Position numbers and translations under genes: made by a program. From Yinghuangia soli (GTDB lineage Bacteria > Actinomycetota > Actinomycetes > Streptomycetales > Streptomycetaceae), in NCBI RefSeq assembly GCF_021502675.1, contig NZ_JAKFHA010000016.1, positions 32,922 through 96,921 of the forward strand: a DNA stretch of 64,000 nt. Reading direction: 5' to 3'. Below are positions 42,877 to 53,400 of the stretch, one piece after another. The notes under the pieces are model-generated. The model ran no database searches. It worked only from the letters and a program-made list of their open reading frames with translations, and had not been told where the DNA came from. Each line of letters opens with the position of its first letter. The first letter of the stretch is position 1.

Positions 42877-43896
42877 ATGGACCTCGCATACATCCCCAGC
42901 CCGTCGCGCGGTGTGATCCACCTGGGTCCGCTGCCGCTGCGCGGTTACGCGCTCTGCATCATCCTCGGCGTCGTCGTCGCGATCTGGCTCGGCGAACGCC
43001 GCTGGATCGCCCGCGGCGGCCGGCCCGGCACCGTGATGGACCTTGCGGTGTGGGCGGTGCCGTTCGGCCTGATCGGCGGCCGGCTCTACCACGTGATCAC
43101 CACGCCGGGGCCGTACTTCGGCGAGGACGGCGACCCGATGCAGGCCTTCGCCATCTGGAAGGGCGGCCTGGGCATCTGGGGCGCGATCTTCCTGGGCGGC
43201 GTGGGCGCCTGGATCGCGTGCCGCCGGCGCGGCATCCCGCTGCCCGCGATGGCCGACGCGCTGGCCCCCGGCATCGTGCTGGCCCAGGCGGTCGGCCGCT
43301 GGGGCAACTGGTTCAACCAGGAGCTGTACGGCAAGGCCACCGACGTGCCGTGGGCGGTCAAGATCGACGCCGACCACAGCTCGACCGGCGAGGCGGCCAC
43401 CTACCACCCGACGTTCCTGTACGAGTCGCTGTGGTGCGTCGGCGTCGCGCTGCTGGTCATCTGGGCGGACCGCAAGTTCAAGCTCGGCCACGGCCGCGCC
43501 TTCGCGCTCTACGTCGCCGCCTACACCGTCGGCCGCTTCTGGATCGAGGCGCTGCGCATCGACGAGGCCGAGAAGATCCTCGGCATGCGGCTCAACAACT
43601 GGACGTCGATCCTCGTCTTCGCGGGCGCGGTGGCGTACATCGTCGTCTCGGCGAAGAAGCGCCCGGGCCGTGAGGCACCCGAGACCCTCAAGGGCACGCG
43701 CCCGTACGAGGACGACGAGGACGAGGACGAGGTCAAGCGGGCGGGCGAGGCCGACGAGCCGGAAGCCGCCCCCGCCCAGGACACTGCGGCGGACACCGGC
43801 GCCGAGGACACGGCCGAGGTCCCGGACAGCGACAAACCCACCGAGGACGCCACGCCGGTAGGCCTCAAGAAGAACGCCGCGGACAAGGACGACTGA
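42877..43896 (+). CDS. lgt: Prolipoprotein diacylglyceryl transferase
   Basis: A 339-residue integral membrane enzyme that transfers diacylglyceryl to the lipobox Cys of prolipoproteins. About seven helices are visible. Family motifs are GRLYHVITTPG (essential His), KGGLGIWGAIFLGG and GRWGNWFNQELYG. The last 70 residues are an acidic Asp/Glu-rich hydrophilic tail, an extension typical of streptomycete Lgt. ATG has no ribosome-binding site. TACCGT ends 10 bases upstream, so the mRNA leader may be only a few bases long. Confidence 0.94.
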   Translation: MDLAYIPSPSRGVIHLGPLPLRGYALCIILGVVVAIWLGERRWIARGGRPGTVMDLAVWAVPFGLIGGRLYHVITTPGPYFGEDGDPMQAFAIWKGGLGIWGAIFLGGVGAWIACRRRGIPLPAMADALAPGIVLAQAVGRWGNWFNQELYGKATDVPWAVKIDADHSSTGEAATYHPTFLYESLWCVGVALLVIWADRKFKLGHGRAFALYVAAYTVGRFWIEALRIDEAEKILGMRLNNWTSILVFAGAVAYIVVSAKKRPGREAPETLKGTRPYEDDEDEDEVKRAGEADEPEAAPAQDTAADTGAEDTAEVPDSDKPTEDATPVGLKKNAADKDD

Positions 43897-43928
43897 CCCC
43901 GGTTCCGCAAGCAGCCCCGCAGCAGTCC

Positions 43929-43971
43929 CGAGGGCCCGGAACCCGCCGCCGAGGCAGGTTCCGGGCCCTCG
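43929..43971 (+). terminator. Terminator after lgt
   Basis: A 15-base perfect stem, 43929-43943 with 43957-43971, around a 13-base GC-rich loop, 33 bases after the lgt stop. Confidence 0.7.
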
Positions 43972-44141
43972 CGCATGCCCCGGGAAGATTCCGCCGCGGT
44001 GCGGCGTTGCACCCACGGATCCAGCCGTTCCGACGCGTCCCCATAGCCTCTGACCTGCGGGTTTGGTCAGCCTTGCCTTGCTGGTGGGGGCCCCGCGCGG
44101 CGCGGTAGCTTCGAAGAGACGAACCCGGAGGAGGACCTGAC

Positions 44142-45011
44142 GTGGCCGAGCGCAGCGAGGACGGTACGGACGCCGTCGGCGGCATAGCCCAGGAAGCCGG
44201 CACCCAGCTCCTCAAGACCCGCACCTCCGGGGACACCGGTGCGGACCTGCCCGACGACGCCACGCAGCAGACTCCGCAGCGCACCGCGGTGGACCACCGC
44301 AAGGCGGCGGAGGACGAACCCGAGATCGACCACACGCACCGCGACATCGCGGGCGGCTGGCTGCGCCCCGCCGTCTTCGGCGCGATGGACGGCCTCGTCT
44401 CCAACTTCGCGCTGATCGCCGGTGTGGCGGGCAGCAATGCCACCGCCAAGACGATCGCCATCACGGGCCTGGCCGGCCTGGCCGGCGGGGCGTTCTCGAT
44501 GGCCGCGGGGGAGTACACCTCGGTGGCCTCGCAGTCCGAGCTGGCCCAGGCCGAGGTCGAGATCGAGCGCCGCGAACTGGTCCGCGCCCCCGAGGCCGAG
44601 CTGCGCGAGCTGGCCGAGCTCTACATCGCCCGCGGCCTGGACGAGGACCTCGCGTTCGAGGTGGCCACCCAGCTGTCCCGCGACCCGGACCTCGCGCTGG
44701 AGGTGCACGCCCGCGAGGAGCTCGGCGTGGACCCGCACGACCTGCCGTCCCCGTGGCTCGCGGCCGGCTCGTCCTTCGCGTTCTTCGCGGTCGGCGCGCT
44801 GCTGCCGCTGCTGCCCTACCTGCTCGGCGCCACCGCGCTGTGGCCCGCGATCATCCTGACCACCCTCGGCCTCTTCACCGCGGGCGCCGTGGTGTCCCGG
44901 GTGACCGGCCGCCCGTGGTGGTTCGGCGGCCTGCGGCAACTGCTGCTGGGCGGTGCCGCGGGCGGGCTCACGTACCTTCTCGGCATGGCCATCGGCCAGA
45001 GCCTGGGCTGA
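44142..45011 (+). CDS. VIT1/CCC1-family Fe/Mn transporter
   Basis: A 289-residue protein with an acidic N-terminal segment of about 65 residues and five hydrophobic helices. Signature segments are [15 protein letters not shown] (about 86-100) and [18 protein letters not shown] (about 120-137). The central cytoplasmic stretch carries Glu-rich helices ([19 protein letters not shown]-like) that form the metal-binding domain in homologues. The GTG start has GGAGGAGG 7 bases upstream. Homologues export or store Fe(II)/Mn(II). Confidence 0.85.
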   Translation: MAERSEDGTDAVGGIAQEAGTQLLKTRTSGDTGADLPDDATQQTPQRTAVDHRKAAEDEPEIDHTHRDIAGGWLRPAVFGAMDGLVSNFALIAGVAGSNATAKTIAITGLAGLAGGAFSMAAGEYTSVASQSELAQAEVEIERRELVRAPEAELRELAELYIARGLDEDLAFEVATQLSRDPDLALEVHAREELGVDPHDLPSPWLAAGSSFAFFAVGALLPLLPYLLGATALWPAIILTTLGLFTAGAVVSRVTGRPWWFGGLRQLLLGGAAGGLTYLLGMAIGQSLG

Positions 45012-45367
45012 CCGCGGCGACAACCGGCCACCGGTACCTCACGTGCAGTGCGCCCCGCGGTGAGATTTCTGTAACAGGCCTGTCATGTGCAGTGACCGGC
45101 ACCAACCGCTCATCAAATGATCACCTTCGGTACGCCCGATCGCCCGTTTCGGTGATGGGGTGGCCGGGAATGAGCCCGGAGCGCGGAGGCGGCGGTGGCT
45201 CCGGACCGGACCTCAGGCTCCGATTTCTGGCGGCCTGTCCGGATGGCGAGACAAGGACGTCTTGTGTTCCGGATGCCACAACTGATCGTGTAACCTGCAC
45301 GAAATCGCAGAGGGCCAACGTCGTCCCTGTTGCGCACCACACGCCACGACGACGACCGGGAGCGCCC
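45012..45367. other. gltB upstream region
   Basis: A 356-base non-coding stretch between the VIT-like gene and gltB. It carries the gltB -10 candidate TAACCT at 45291-45296 and the GlnR-type motif described separately. There is also GTAAC followed 6 bases later by GTCAT (45071-45086), with nnnAC triplets on the other strand spaced 11 bases apart. I see no gene. Confidence 0.6.
45290..45305 (+). promoter_or_regulatory. Candidate GlnR box at the gltB promoter
   Basis: GTAAC (45290-45294)-CTGCAC-GAAAT (45301-45305) fits the actinobacterial GlnR consensus gTnAC-N6-GaAAc with one mismatch. It overlaps the -10 hexamer TAACCT (45291-45296), where binding would repress. GlnR control of nitrogen-assimilation genes including gltB is known in streptomycetes, but this site is untested. 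Confidence 0.5.
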
Positions 45368-48300
45368 ATGCCTCCTGCTGCATCCACGCCCCGACAGGGT
45401 CCTCTCTTTTCCGCAGTTCCCGCGGCCCAGGGCCTGTACGACCCCCGTAACGAGCACGACGCCTGCGGTGTCGGTTTCGTCGCCACGCTCACCGGCGAGC
45501 CCAGCCACGACATCGTCCAGCAGGCCCTCACCGTGCTCCGCAACATGGAGCACCGCGGTGCCACGGGTGCCGAGCCGGACACCGGCGACGGCGCCGGCAT
45601 CCTGACCCAGATCCCGGACGAGTTCTTCCGTGCGGTGGCCGGATTCGACCTCCCCGCCGCCGGCTCGTACGCAGCGGGCATGGCCTTCCTGCCGGACGAC
45701 GACACGCACGCCGGCCGCGCCAAGTCCTCCATCGAGCGCATCGCCGCCGAGGAGGGCCTCAAGGTCCTCGGCTGGCGCGACGTCCCGACCACCCCCGAGC
45801 TGGTCGGCGCCACCGCCCGCGCCACGATGCCGCGCTTCGCCCAGGTCTTCGTCGCCGACGCGACCGGCGACCGCAGCGGCCTGGCGCTGGACCGCCTGGC
45901 CTTCTGCCTGCGCAAGCGCGCCGAGCGCGAGGTCGAGGTCTACTTCGCCTCGCTGTCCGCGCGCACCCTGATCTACAAGGGCATGCTGACCACCGGCCAG
46001 CTGGAGCCGTTCTTCCCGGACCTGTCCGACCGCCGCTTCACCTCGGCCATCGGCCTGATCCACTCGCGGTTCTCCACGAACACCTTCCCGGCCTGGCCGC
46101 TGGCCCACCCGTACCGGTTCATCGCGCACAACGGCGAGATCAACACGGTCATGGGCAACCGCAACTGGATGGCCGCGCGCGAGTCGATGATCGCGACCGA
46201 CCTCATCCCCGGCGACCTGTCCCGGCTGTTCCCGATCTGCACCCCGGGCGCCTCGGACTCCGCGTCCTTCGACGAGGTCCTGGAGCTGCTCCACCTCGGC
46301 GGCCGGACGCTGCCGCACGCGGTCCTCATGATGATCCCCGAGGCGTGGGAGAACCACGGCTCGATGGACCCCGCGCGCCGCGACTTCTACCGCTTCCACG
46401 GCACCGTCATGGAGCCCTGGGACGGCCCGGCCTGCGTGACCTTCACCGACGGCGCCCAGATCGGCGCGGTCCTGGACCGCAACGGCCTGCGCCCCTCCCG
46501 CTACTGGGTCACCGACGACGGCCTCGTGGTGCTGTCCTCCGAGGTCGGCGTCCTGGACATCGACCCCGCCAGGATCGTGCGCAAGGGCCGCCTGCAGCCC
46601 GGCCGCATGTTCCTGGTCGACACGGTCGCGCACCGCATCGTCGAGGACGACGAGATCAAGTCCGCACTGGCCGCCGAACACCCGTACGGCGACTGGCTGC
46701 ACGCCGGCCTGATCAACCTCGAGGACCTGCCCGAGCGCGAGCACGTCGTGCACACGCACGCATCCGTCTCGCGCCGCCAGCAGACCTTCGGCTACACCGA
46801 GGAAGAGCTCCGCGTCATCCTCGCGCCGATGGCCCGCAGCGGCGGCGAGCCGCTCGGCTCGATGGGCACCGACAGCCCGATCGCCGCGCTGTCCGAGAAG
46901 CCGCGCCTGCTGTTCGACTACTTCGTGCAGCTGTTCGCCCAGGTCACCAACCCGCCGCTGGACGCCATCCGCGAGGAACTGGTCACCTCCCTCGGCTCGT
47001 TCGTCGGCCCCGAGGCCAACCTCCTCGACCCGACCCCGGCGGCCTGCCGCAACGTCGTGCTGCCGTTCCCGGTGATCGACAACGACGAGCTCGCCAAGCT
47101 CATCCACATCAACGCCGACGGCGACATGCCCGGCCTCAAGGCCGCCACCATCTCGGGCCTGTACCGGGTGGACGGCGGCGGCGAGGCGCTGCGCCGCCGC
47201 CTGGAGGAGATCCGCACCGAGGCGACCAGCGCGATCGCCGACGGCGCGCGCATCATCGTGCTCTCCGACCGGCACTCCGACGCGGAGAACGCGCCGATCC
47301 CCTCGCTGCTCCTCACCAGCGCGGTGCACCACCACCTGATCCGCACCAAGACCCGCACCCAGGTCGGCCTGATCGTCGAGGCCGGCGACGTGCGCGAGGT
47401 GCACCACGTGGCGCTGCTGATCGGCTACGGTGCGGCCGCGGTCAACCCGTACCTGGCCATGGAGTCGGTCGAGGACCTGGTCCGCGAGGGCGTCTTCCTC
47501 CAGGACATCGAGTCCGAGAAGGCCATCAGGAACCTCATCAAGGCGCTCGGCAAGGGCGTCCTGAAGGTGATGTCCAAGATGGGCATCTCCACGGTCTCCT
47601 CGTACCGCGGCGCGCAGGTCTTCGAGGCCGTCGGCCTCGCGGACGGCGTGGTCACGGAGTACTTCTCCGGCACCACCAGCAAGCTCGGCGGCGTCGACCT
47701 GGACGTCCTCGCCCGCGAGGTCGAGCAGCGGCACGCCAAGGCGTACCCGCCCAGCGGCATCGCGCCGTCGCACCGCCGCCTGGAGATCGGCGGCGAGTAC
47801 CAGTGGCGCCGCGAGGGCGAGCCGCACCTGTTCGACCCGGAGACGGTCTTCCGGCTGCAGCACTCTACCCGCGAGCGCCGCTACGACATCTTCAAGAAGT
47901 ACACCTCGCGCGTCGACGAGCAGTCCGAGCGCCTGATGACGCTGCGCGGCCTGTTCACCTTCAAGGACGGGGCCCGCGCCCCGATCTCCATCGACGAGGT
48001 CGAGCCGGTCTCGGAGATCGTCAAGCGCTTCTCCACCGGCGCCATGTCGTACGGCTCCATCTCGATGGAGGCGCACCAGACCCTCGCCATCGCGATGAAC
48101 CGCCTCGGCGGCAAGTCCAACACCGGCGAAGGCGGCGAGGACCCGGAGCGCCTGTACGACCCGGAGCGCCGCTCCGCGATCAAGCAGGTCGCCTCCGGCC
48201 GCTTCGGCGTCACCTCCGAGTACCTGGTCAACGCGGACGACATCCAGATCAAGATGGCGCAGGGCGCCAAGCCCGGCGAGGGCGGCCAGCTGCCCGGCCA

Positions 48301-49933
48301 CAAGGTCTACCCGTGGGTCGCGAAGACCCGGCACTCGACGCCCGGCGTCGGCCTGATCTCGCCCCCGCCGCACCACGACATCTACTCGATCGAGGACCTC
48401 GCCCAGCTCATCCACGACCTGAAGAACGCCAACCCGCAGGCGCGCATCCACGTGAAGCTCGTCGCCGAGGTCGGGGTCGGCACGGTCGCGGCGGGCGTCA
48501 GCAAGGCGCACGCGGACGTGGTGCTCATCTCCGGGCACGACGGCGGCACCGGCGCCTCGCCGCTCACCTCGCTCAAGCACGCGGGCGGACCGTGGGAGCT
48601 CGGCCTCGCCGAGACCCAGCAGACGCTGCTCCTCAACGGCCTGCGCGACCGCATCGTCGTGCAGACCGACGGCCAGCTCAAGACCGGCCGCGACGTCATC
48701 ATCGCCGCCCTGCTGGGCGCCGAGGAGTACGGCTTCGCGACCGCTCCGCTGGTGGTCTCGGGCTGCATCATGATGCGGGTCTGCCACCTGGACACCTGCC
48801 CGGTCGGCGTCGCCACGCAGAACCCCGAGCTGCGCTCCCGGTTCTCCGGCAAGGCCGAATACGTCGTCAACTTCTTCGAGTTCATCGCCGAAGAGGTCCG
48901 CGAGCACCTGGCCGCGCTGGGCTTCCGCACCCTGGAAGAGGCCATCGGGCACGCCGAACTCCTCGACACGCAGGCCGCGGTCGACCACTGGAAGGCGGCC
49001 GGGCTGGACCTGGCTCCGCTGTTCCACGTCCCCGAGCTGCCCGCGGGCGCCGCGCTCACCTGCACCACGGTGCAGGACCACGGCCTCGCCAAGGCGCTCG
49101 ACAACCAGCTCATCGAGCTGGCCGCGGACGCCCTGGAGAAGGCCGAGCCGGTCCGCATCCAGCTGCCCGTGCAGAACATCAACCGCACGGTCGGCACGAT
49201 GCTCGGCCACGAGGTCACCAAGAAGTACCGCGGCGAGGGCCTGCCGGACGGCACCATCGACATCACCCTCACCGGCTCGGCGGGCCAGTCGTTCGGCGCG
49301 TTCGTGCCGCGCGGCATCACGCTGCGCCTGGAGGGCGACGGCAACGACTACGTCGGCAAGGGCCTCTCCGGCGGCCGCATCGTGGTCCGCCCGGCGCGCA
49401 CCGCGACGTTCGCCGCCGAGGACAACGTCATCGCCGGCAACACCATCGCCTACGGCGCGACCGGCGGCGAGATCCTCATCCGCGGCCGGGTCGGCGAGCG
49501 CTTCTGCGTCCGCAACTCCGGTGCCACCGTGGTCGCGGAGGGCGTGGGCGACCACGGCTGCGAGTACATGACGGGCGGCCGCGCGGTCGTCCTCGGCCCG
49601 ACCGGGCGCAACTTCGCGGCCGGCATGTCGGGCGGCGTCGCGTACCTGCTCGACCTGGACGAGGCCAACGTCAACACCGAGCTGGCCGGCATCGAGGAGC
49701 CCTCGGCCGCCGACCTCCTGGAGCTGCACGACGTGGTGCGGCGCCACTTCGAGGAGACGGGTTCCGCGGTCGCGGAGTCCCTCCTCGCGGACTGGGACAC
49801 CGCGTCCCGGCGCTTCGGCAAGATCATGCCGAGGGACTACAAGGCAGTGCTCGCCGCCAAGGACGCCGCCGAGCAGGCCGGACTCACCGAGTCCGAGACC
49901 GTCCAGAAGATGATGGAGGCGGCACATGGCTGA
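45368..49933 (+). CDS. gltB: Glutamate synthase, large subunit
   Basis: A 1521-residue NADPH-dependent glutamate synthase subunit. The N-terminal glutaminase begins after a propeptide of 32 residues, with the nucleophile Cys33 in DACGVGFVA. Central and FMN domains follow; the 3Fe-4S cluster Cys are in [12 protein letters not shown]. The C-terminal GXGXG beta-helix domain ends the protein. Loop segments such as [12 protein letters not shown] and [15 protein letters not shown] are intact. The ATG at 45368 gives the standard N-terminus. It ends 8 bases inside gltD. The enzyme makes glutamate from 2-oxoglutarate and glutamine, feeding the amino donors used by hisC. Confidence 0.96.
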   Translation: MPPAASTPRQGPLFSAVPAAQGLYDPRNEHDACGVGFVATLTGEPSHDIVQQALTVLRNMEHRGATGAEPDTGDGAGILTQIPDEFFRAVAGFDLPAAGSYAAGMAFLPDDDTHAGRAKSSIERIAAEEGLKVLGWRDVPTTPELVGATARATMPRFAQVFVADATGDRSGLALDRLAFCLRKRAEREVEVYFASLSARTLIYKGMLTTGQLEPFFPDLSDRRFTSAIGLIHSRFSTNTFPAWPLAHPYRFIAHNGEINTVMGNRNWMAARESMIATDLIPGDLSRLFPICTPGASDSASFDEVLELLHLGGRTLPHAVLMMIPEAWENHGSMDPARRDFYRFHGTVMEPWDGPACVTFTDGAQIGAVLDRNGLRPSRYWVTDDGLVVLSSEVGVLDIDPARIVRKGRLQPGRMFLVDTVAHRIVEDDEIKSALAAEHPYGDWLHAGLINLEDLPEREHVVHTHASVSRRQQTFGYTEEELRVILAPMARSGGEPLGSMGTDSPIAALSEKPRLLFDYFVQLFAQVTNPPLDAIREELVTSLGSFVGPEANLLDPTPAACRNVVLPFPVIDNDELAKLIHINADGDMPGLKAATISGLYRVDGGGEALRRRLEEIRTEATSAIADGARIIVLSDRHSDAENAPIPSLLLTSAVHHHLIRTKTRTQVGLIVEAGDVREVHHVALLIGYGAAAVNPYLAMESVEDLVREGVFLQDIESEKAIRNLIKALGKGVLKVMSKMGISTVSSYRGAQVFEAVGLADGVVTEYFSGTTSKLGGVDLDVLAREVEQRHAKAYPPSGIAPSHRRLEIGGEYQWRREGEPHLFDPETVFRLQHSTRERRYDIFKKYTSRVDEQSERLMTLRGLFTFKDGARAPISIDEVEPVSEIVKRFSTGAMSYGSISMEAHQTLAIAMNRLGGKSNTGEGGEDPERLYDPERRSAIKQVASGRFGVTSEYLVNADDIQIKMAQGAKPGEGGQLPGHKVYPWVAKTRHSTPGVGLISPPPHHDIYSIEDLAQLIHDLKNANPQARIHVKLVAEVGVGTVAAGVSKAHADVVLISGHDGGTGASPLTSLKHAGGPWELGLAETQQTLLLNGLRDRIVVQTDGQLKTGRDVIIAALLGAEEYGFATAPLVVSGCIMMRVCHLDTCPVGVATQNPELRSRFSGKAEYVVNFFEFIAEEVREHLAALGFRTLEEAIGHAELLDTQAAVDHWKAAGLDLAPLFHVPELPAGAALTCTTVQDHGLAKALDNQLIELAADALEKAEPVRIQLPVQNINRTVGTMLGHEVTKKYRGEGLPDGTIDITLTGSAGQSFGAFVPRGITLRLEGDGNDYVGKGLSGGRIVVRPARTATFAAEDNVIAGNTIAYGATGGEILIRGRVGERFCVRNSGATVVAEGVGDHGCEYMTGGRAVVLGPTGRNFAAGMSGGVAYLLDLDEANVNTELAGIEEPSAADLLELHDVVRRHFEETGSAVAESLLADWDTASRRFGKIMPRDYKAVLAAKDAAEQAGLTESETVQKMMEAAHG

Positions 49934-51386
49934 CCCGAAGGGCTTCCTCACCACCCCCCAGCAGCTGGGCACGCGTCGCCCCGTCGACGTCCGCCTGCGC
50001 GACTGGAAGGAGGTGTACGAGGAGCGCACCCTGCTCCCCATCATCACCAAGCAGGCCGGCCGCTGCATGGACTGCGGCATCCCGTTCTGCCACAACGGCT
50101 GCCCGCTGGGGAACCTCATCCCCGAGTGGAACGACCTGACCTGGCGCGAGGACTGGGAGGGCGCCGCGGAGCGCCTGCACGCGACCAACAACTTCCCGGA
50201 GTTCACCGGGCGGCTGTGCCCCGCGCCCTGCGAGGCCGCGTGCGTGCTGGGCATCAACCAGCCGCCGGTCACCATCAAGAACGTCGAGGTGTCGATCATC
50301 GACCGGGCCTGGGAGGACGGCAACGTCGCCGCCCAGCCGCCCGAGCGCCTCTCCGGCAAGACCGTCGCGGTCATCGGCTCGGGCCCCGCGGGCCTGGCCG
50401 TCGCGCAGCAGCTGACCCGGGCCGGCCACACGGTGGCGGTGTACGAGCGCGCGGACCGCATCGGCGGCCTGCTGCGCTACGGCATCCCCGAGTTCAAGAT
50501 GGAGAAGCGCCACATCAACCGCCGCATCGAGCAGATGCGCGCGGAGGGCACCAAGTTCTACACCGGCATGCAGATCGGCACCGACGTCGACGCGGGCAAG
50601 CTGCGCCGCCGCTACGACGCCGTGGTCATCGCCGCGGGTGCCACCGCCTGGCGCGAACTCCCGGTCCCGGGCCGCGAGCTGGACGGCATCCACCAGGCGA
50701 TGGAGTACCTGCCGTACGCCAACAAGGTGCAGGAGGGCGACCTCGTCACCTCGCCGATCGACGTGGCCGGAAAGCACGTGGTCATCATCGGCGGCGGCGA
50801 CACCGGCGCGGACTGCCTGGGCACCGCGCACCGCCAGGGCGCGGCCTCGGTCACCCAGCTGGAGATCATGCCGCGGCCGCCGGAGGAGCGCCCCGCGGGC
50901 CAGCCGTGGCCGACGTACCCGATGACCTACCGGGTGGCCAGTGCGCACGAAGAGGGCGGCGAGCGCGTCTACGCGGTCAACACCCAGGAGTTCGTGGGCG
51001 GCGAGGACGGCCGGGTCAAGGCGCTGCGCCTGGTCGAGGTCGCCATGGTCGACGGCCGCTTCCAGCCGGTCGAGGGCAGCGAGCGCGAGATCCCCGCGGA
51101 CTACGTGTTCCTGGCCATGGGCTTCACCGGCACCGACCGGGCCAACGGCCTGATCGAGCAGATGGGCCTGGAGATGGACGAGCGCGGCAACATCGCGCGC
51201 GACGGGGCGTACGCCACCAACGTGGACGGCGTCTTCGTGGCCGGCGACGCGGGCCGCGGCCAGTCGCTGATCGTCTGGGCGATCGCCGAGGGCCGCTCGT
51301 GCGCGGCCGAGGTCGACCAGTGGCTGACCGGCAGCACCAACCTGCCGCGGCCGATCAAGCCGACCGACCGCCAACTGCTCGTCTGA
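49926..51386 (+). CDS. gltD: Glutamate synthase, small subunit
   Basis: A 486-residue NADPH-oxidising flavoprotein that passes electrons to GltB. N-terminal Cys clusters [14 protein letters not shown] and [12 protein letters not shown] bind 4Fe-4S centres. The FAD site GSGPAGLA and the NADPH site GGGDTGADC, plus the C-terminal [13 protein letters not shown], are all present. The ATG overlaps the last 8 bases of gltB with a different frame, so translation is coupled. Confidence 0.95.
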   Translation: MADPKGFLTTPQQLGTRRPVDVRLRDWKEVYEERTLLPIITKQAGRCMDCGIPFCHNGCPLGNLIPEWNDLTWREDWEGAAERLHATNNFPEFTGRLCPAPCEAACVLGINQPPVTIKNVEVSIIDRAWEDGNVAAQPPERLSGKTVAVIGSGPAGLAVAQQLTRAGHTVAVYERADRIGGLLRYGIPEFKMEKRHINRRIEQMRAEGTKFYTGMQIGTDVDAGKLRRRYDAVVIAAGATAWRELPVPGRELDGIHQAMEYLPYANKVQEGDLVTSPIDVAGKHVVIIGGGDTGADCLGTAHRQGAASVTQLEIMPRPPEERPAGQPWPTYPMTYRVASAHEEGGERVYAVNTQEFVGGEDGRVKALRLVEVAMVDGRFQPVEGSEREIPADYVFLAMGFTGTDRANGLIEQMGLEMDERGNIARDGAYATNVDGVFVAGDAGRGQSLIVWAIAEGRSCAAEVDQWLTGSTNLPRPIKPTDRQLLV

Positions 51387-51396
51387 CAGAACCAGG

Positions 51397-51435
51397 AGGG
51401 GCCCCTGTGTCGTTGTCTACGGCACAGGGGCCTTT
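51397..51435 (+). terminator. Terminator after gltBD
   Basis: Stem GGCCCCTGTG (51400-51409) with CACAGGGGCC (51423-51432) and a 13-base loop, followed by TTT, right after the gltD stop. Confidence 0.75.
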
Positions 51436-51483
51436 CCATGTCCCGGCAACGCCCCTGTATCTCCCGGGCACGACTGATTTCCC

Positions 51484-51510
51484 GGTTGTTCAACAAAATG
51501 TTGAGCAACC
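51484..51510. promoter_or_regulatory. 12-bp inverted repeat upstream of pyk
   Basis: GGTTGTTCAACA (51484-51495), AAA, TGTTGAGCAACC (51499-51510): 12-base arms with one mismatch. It is AT-rich against the background and lies about 50 bases upstream of the predicted pyk -10. It resembles operators of GntR-type regulators; the regulator is unknown. Confidence 0.5.
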
Positions 51511-51558
51511 TTATGCGGCAAACCGGACACCGCTCACTCGTTACTTTCCGGTAGGAAC

Positions 51559-51570
51559 TAGGGTTGACCC
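51559..51570 (+). promoter_or_regulatory. Leaderless promoter of pyk
   Basis: TAGGGT (51559-51564) is 6 bases before the ATG of pyk. No Shine-Dalgarno precedes the start, so transcription is predicted to begin at the start codon. Confidence 0.55.
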
Positions 51571-52995
51571 ATGCGTCGAGCGAAAATTGTCTGCACCCTG
51601 GGCCCAGCCACCAACAGCTACGAGCAGATCCGCACGCTCGTGGACGCAGGCATGGACGTAGCCCGCTTCAACCTCAGCCACGGCACCTACGCCGAGCATG
51701 AGGAGCGCTACCACCGCGTCCGCAAGGCGTCCGACGAGTCGGGCCGCAGCGTCGGCATCCTCATGGACCTGCAGGGCCCGAAGATCCGCCTCGGCAACTT
51801 CGCCGAAGGCCCCGTGCTGCTCGAGCGCGGCGACGAGTTCACCATCACCACCGACGAGGTCCCCGGCGACCGCAACGAGGTCTCCACGACCTACAAGGGC
51901 CTGCCGGGCGACGTCCGCAAGGGCGAGCGCATCCTCGTCGACGACGGCCGCGTGACCCTCGAGGTGACCGATGTGGAGGGCTCCCGGGTCCACACCATGG
52001 TCATCGAGGGCGGCATGGTCTCCGACCACAAGGGCCTCAACCTCCCCGGTGTCGCGGTCAGCGTCCCGGCGCTGTCCGAAAAGGACATCGAGGACCTGCG
52101 CTGGGCGCTGCGCATGCGCTGCGACCTGATCGCGCTCTCCTTCGTGCGGAACGCGAAGGACGTCGAGGACGTGCACCGCATCATGGACGAGGCCGGCTAC
52201 CGCGTGCCGGTCATCGCCAAGATCGAGAAGCCGCAGGCGGTCGAGAACCTCGAGGAGATCGTCGAGGCCTTCGACGCCATCATGGTGGCGCGCGGCGACC
52301 TCGGCGTGGAGATGCCGCTGGAGCAGGTCCCGCTGGTGCAGAAGCGCTGCATCACGCTGGCCCGCGCGGCGGCCAAGCCGGTCATCGTGGCGACCCAGAT
52401 GCTGGACTCGATGATCAGCGCGTCCCGCCCGACCCGCGCCGAGGCCTCCGACGTGGCCAACGCGGTCCTGGACGGCACCGACGCGGTGATGCTGTCCGGC
52501 GAGACCTCGGTCGGCAAGTACGCCATCGAGACGGTCAAGACGATGGCCCGCATCATCTGCGCCGCCGAGGAGTCCCCGGCGCTGCAGGAGGAGCTGCGCT
52601 CGCTTCCGGACCCGCGCACCCAGGGCGGCGTCATCGCCTCCGCGGCCGCGGAGATCGGCGACCGGCTCGGCGCCAAGTACCTGGTCGCGTTCACCCAGAG
52701 CGGTGACACCGCGCGGCGGCTCTCGCGCTACCGGCCGATGATCCCGGTGCTGGCCTTCACCCCCGAGCAGGGCGTGCGCAGCCAGCTGTCGCTGACCTGG
52801 GGCGTGGAGACCTTCCTCGGCGAGCTGTGCGAGCACACCGACGAGATGGTCCGCCAGGTGGACGCCTCGCTGCTCAACATCGGCCGGTGCAAGCCGGGCG
52901 ACGTGGTGATCATCACGGCCGGTTCGCCGCCGGGTGTCCCGGGTTCGACCAACATGATCCGGGTCCACCACATAGGAGAAATGCTCGCCAAGTAG
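51571..52995 (+). CDS. pyk: Pyruvate kinase
   Basis: A 474-residue glycolytic enzyme converting PEP and ADP to pyruvate and ATP. Visible are the N-terminal KIVCTLGPA, RFNLSHG, the MDLQGPKIRLG metal/substrate strand, IAKIEKPQA, and the family signature MVARGDLGVEMP. The C-terminal domain ends in GDVVIITAGSPPGVPGSTN. Length is normal. The ATG lacks a ribosome-binding site and has a -10 hexamer 6 bases upstream. A strong hairpin follows. Confidence 0.96.
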   Translation: MRRAKIVCTLGPATNSYEQIRTLVDAGMDVARFNLSHGTYAEHEERYHRVRKASDESGRSVGILMDLQGPKIRLGNFAEGPVLLERGDEFTITTDEVPGDRNEVSTTYKGLPGDVRKGERILVDDGRVTLEVTDVEGSRVHTMVIEGGMVSDHKGLNLPGVAVSVPALSEKDIEDLRWALRMRCDLIALSFVRNAKDVEDVHRIMDEAGYRVPVIAKIEKPQAVENLEEIVEAFDAIMVARGDLGVEMPLEQVPLVQKRCITLARAAAKPVIVATQMLDSMISASRPTRAEASDVANAVLDGTDAVMLSGETSVGKYAIETVKTMARIICAAEESPALQEELRSLPDPRTQGGVIASAAAEIGDRLGAKYLVAFTQSGDTARRLSRYRPMIPVLAFTPEQGVRSQLSLTWGVETFLGELCEHTDEMVRQVDASLLNIGRCKPGDVVIITAGSPPGVPGSTNMIRVHHIGEMLAK

Positions 52996-53052
52996 CGCCT
53001 CCGAGCGCGAACTCGCTGGGCAGGCCCGCTGGTTCGGGTCTCCGGACGAAAG

Positions 53053-53105
53053 CGGCGGCCGGCTGCTCCGCCCCCTCGGGGGCCGGGCGGCCGGCCGCCG
53101 TGATT
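53053..53105 (+). terminator. Terminator after pyk
   Basis: Outer arms CGGCGGCCGGC (53053-53063) and 53090-53100 pair exactly over 11 bases, an inner CCCC/GGGG stem is nested in the loop, and TGATTTTG follows. Confidence 0.7.
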
Positions 53106-53160
53106 TTGCCGACGTCCGGCATGCGGACACCGGGAGGGCCCGGCCGATGCGCCCGGGAAC

Positions 53161-53190
53161 GACGAAACCCCGACGTCGGGGACGTCGGGG
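53161..53190 (-). terminator. Terminator of the tRNA-Leu gene
   Basis: On the minus strand a 9-base stem (53190-53182 with 53176-53168, loop CCCCG) is followed by TTTCGTC, beginning 7 bases after the tRNA 3' end. Confidence 0.7.
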
Positions 53191-53197
53191 TCGGGGG

Positions 53198-53280
53198 TGC
53201 CGGAAGCGGGATTCGAACCCGCACGCCCTTTCAGGCAGAGGTGTTTGAGACCTCCGTGTCTGCCGTTCCACCATTCCGGC
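53198..53280 (-). tRNA. tRNA-Leu (CAA)
   Basis: An 83-base cloverleaf on the minus strand. The acceptor arm GCCGGAA pairs with TTCCGGC, followed by discriminator A. The anticodon stem GAGGT/ACCTC encloses loop CTCAAAC, giving anticodon CAA (reads UUG). A long class II variable arm and T-arm GCGGG-TTCGAAT-CCCGC follow. The 3' CCA is not encoded. It points toward pyk, away from the PdtaR gene. Confidence 0.93.
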
Positions 53281-53400
53281 CGAATGGCGCGGACCGCCCG
53301 CACGCACCTTGGCCGGTGTGCCGGACGCCCTCCGCGAGGCTCACCATACCGCCTCTGGGTACCCTTCTGCCTGCAGGTATCGCCCCGACCTAGGAGTGCC

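Noticed and set aside
45113-50461. A 1782-residue minus-strand ORF opposite gltB and gltD
   Set aside because: It is a shadow of high-GC codon bias: gltB and gltD have full-length matches to known enzymes on the plus strand, and the antisense product is low-complexity Arg/Ala/Asp without motifs.
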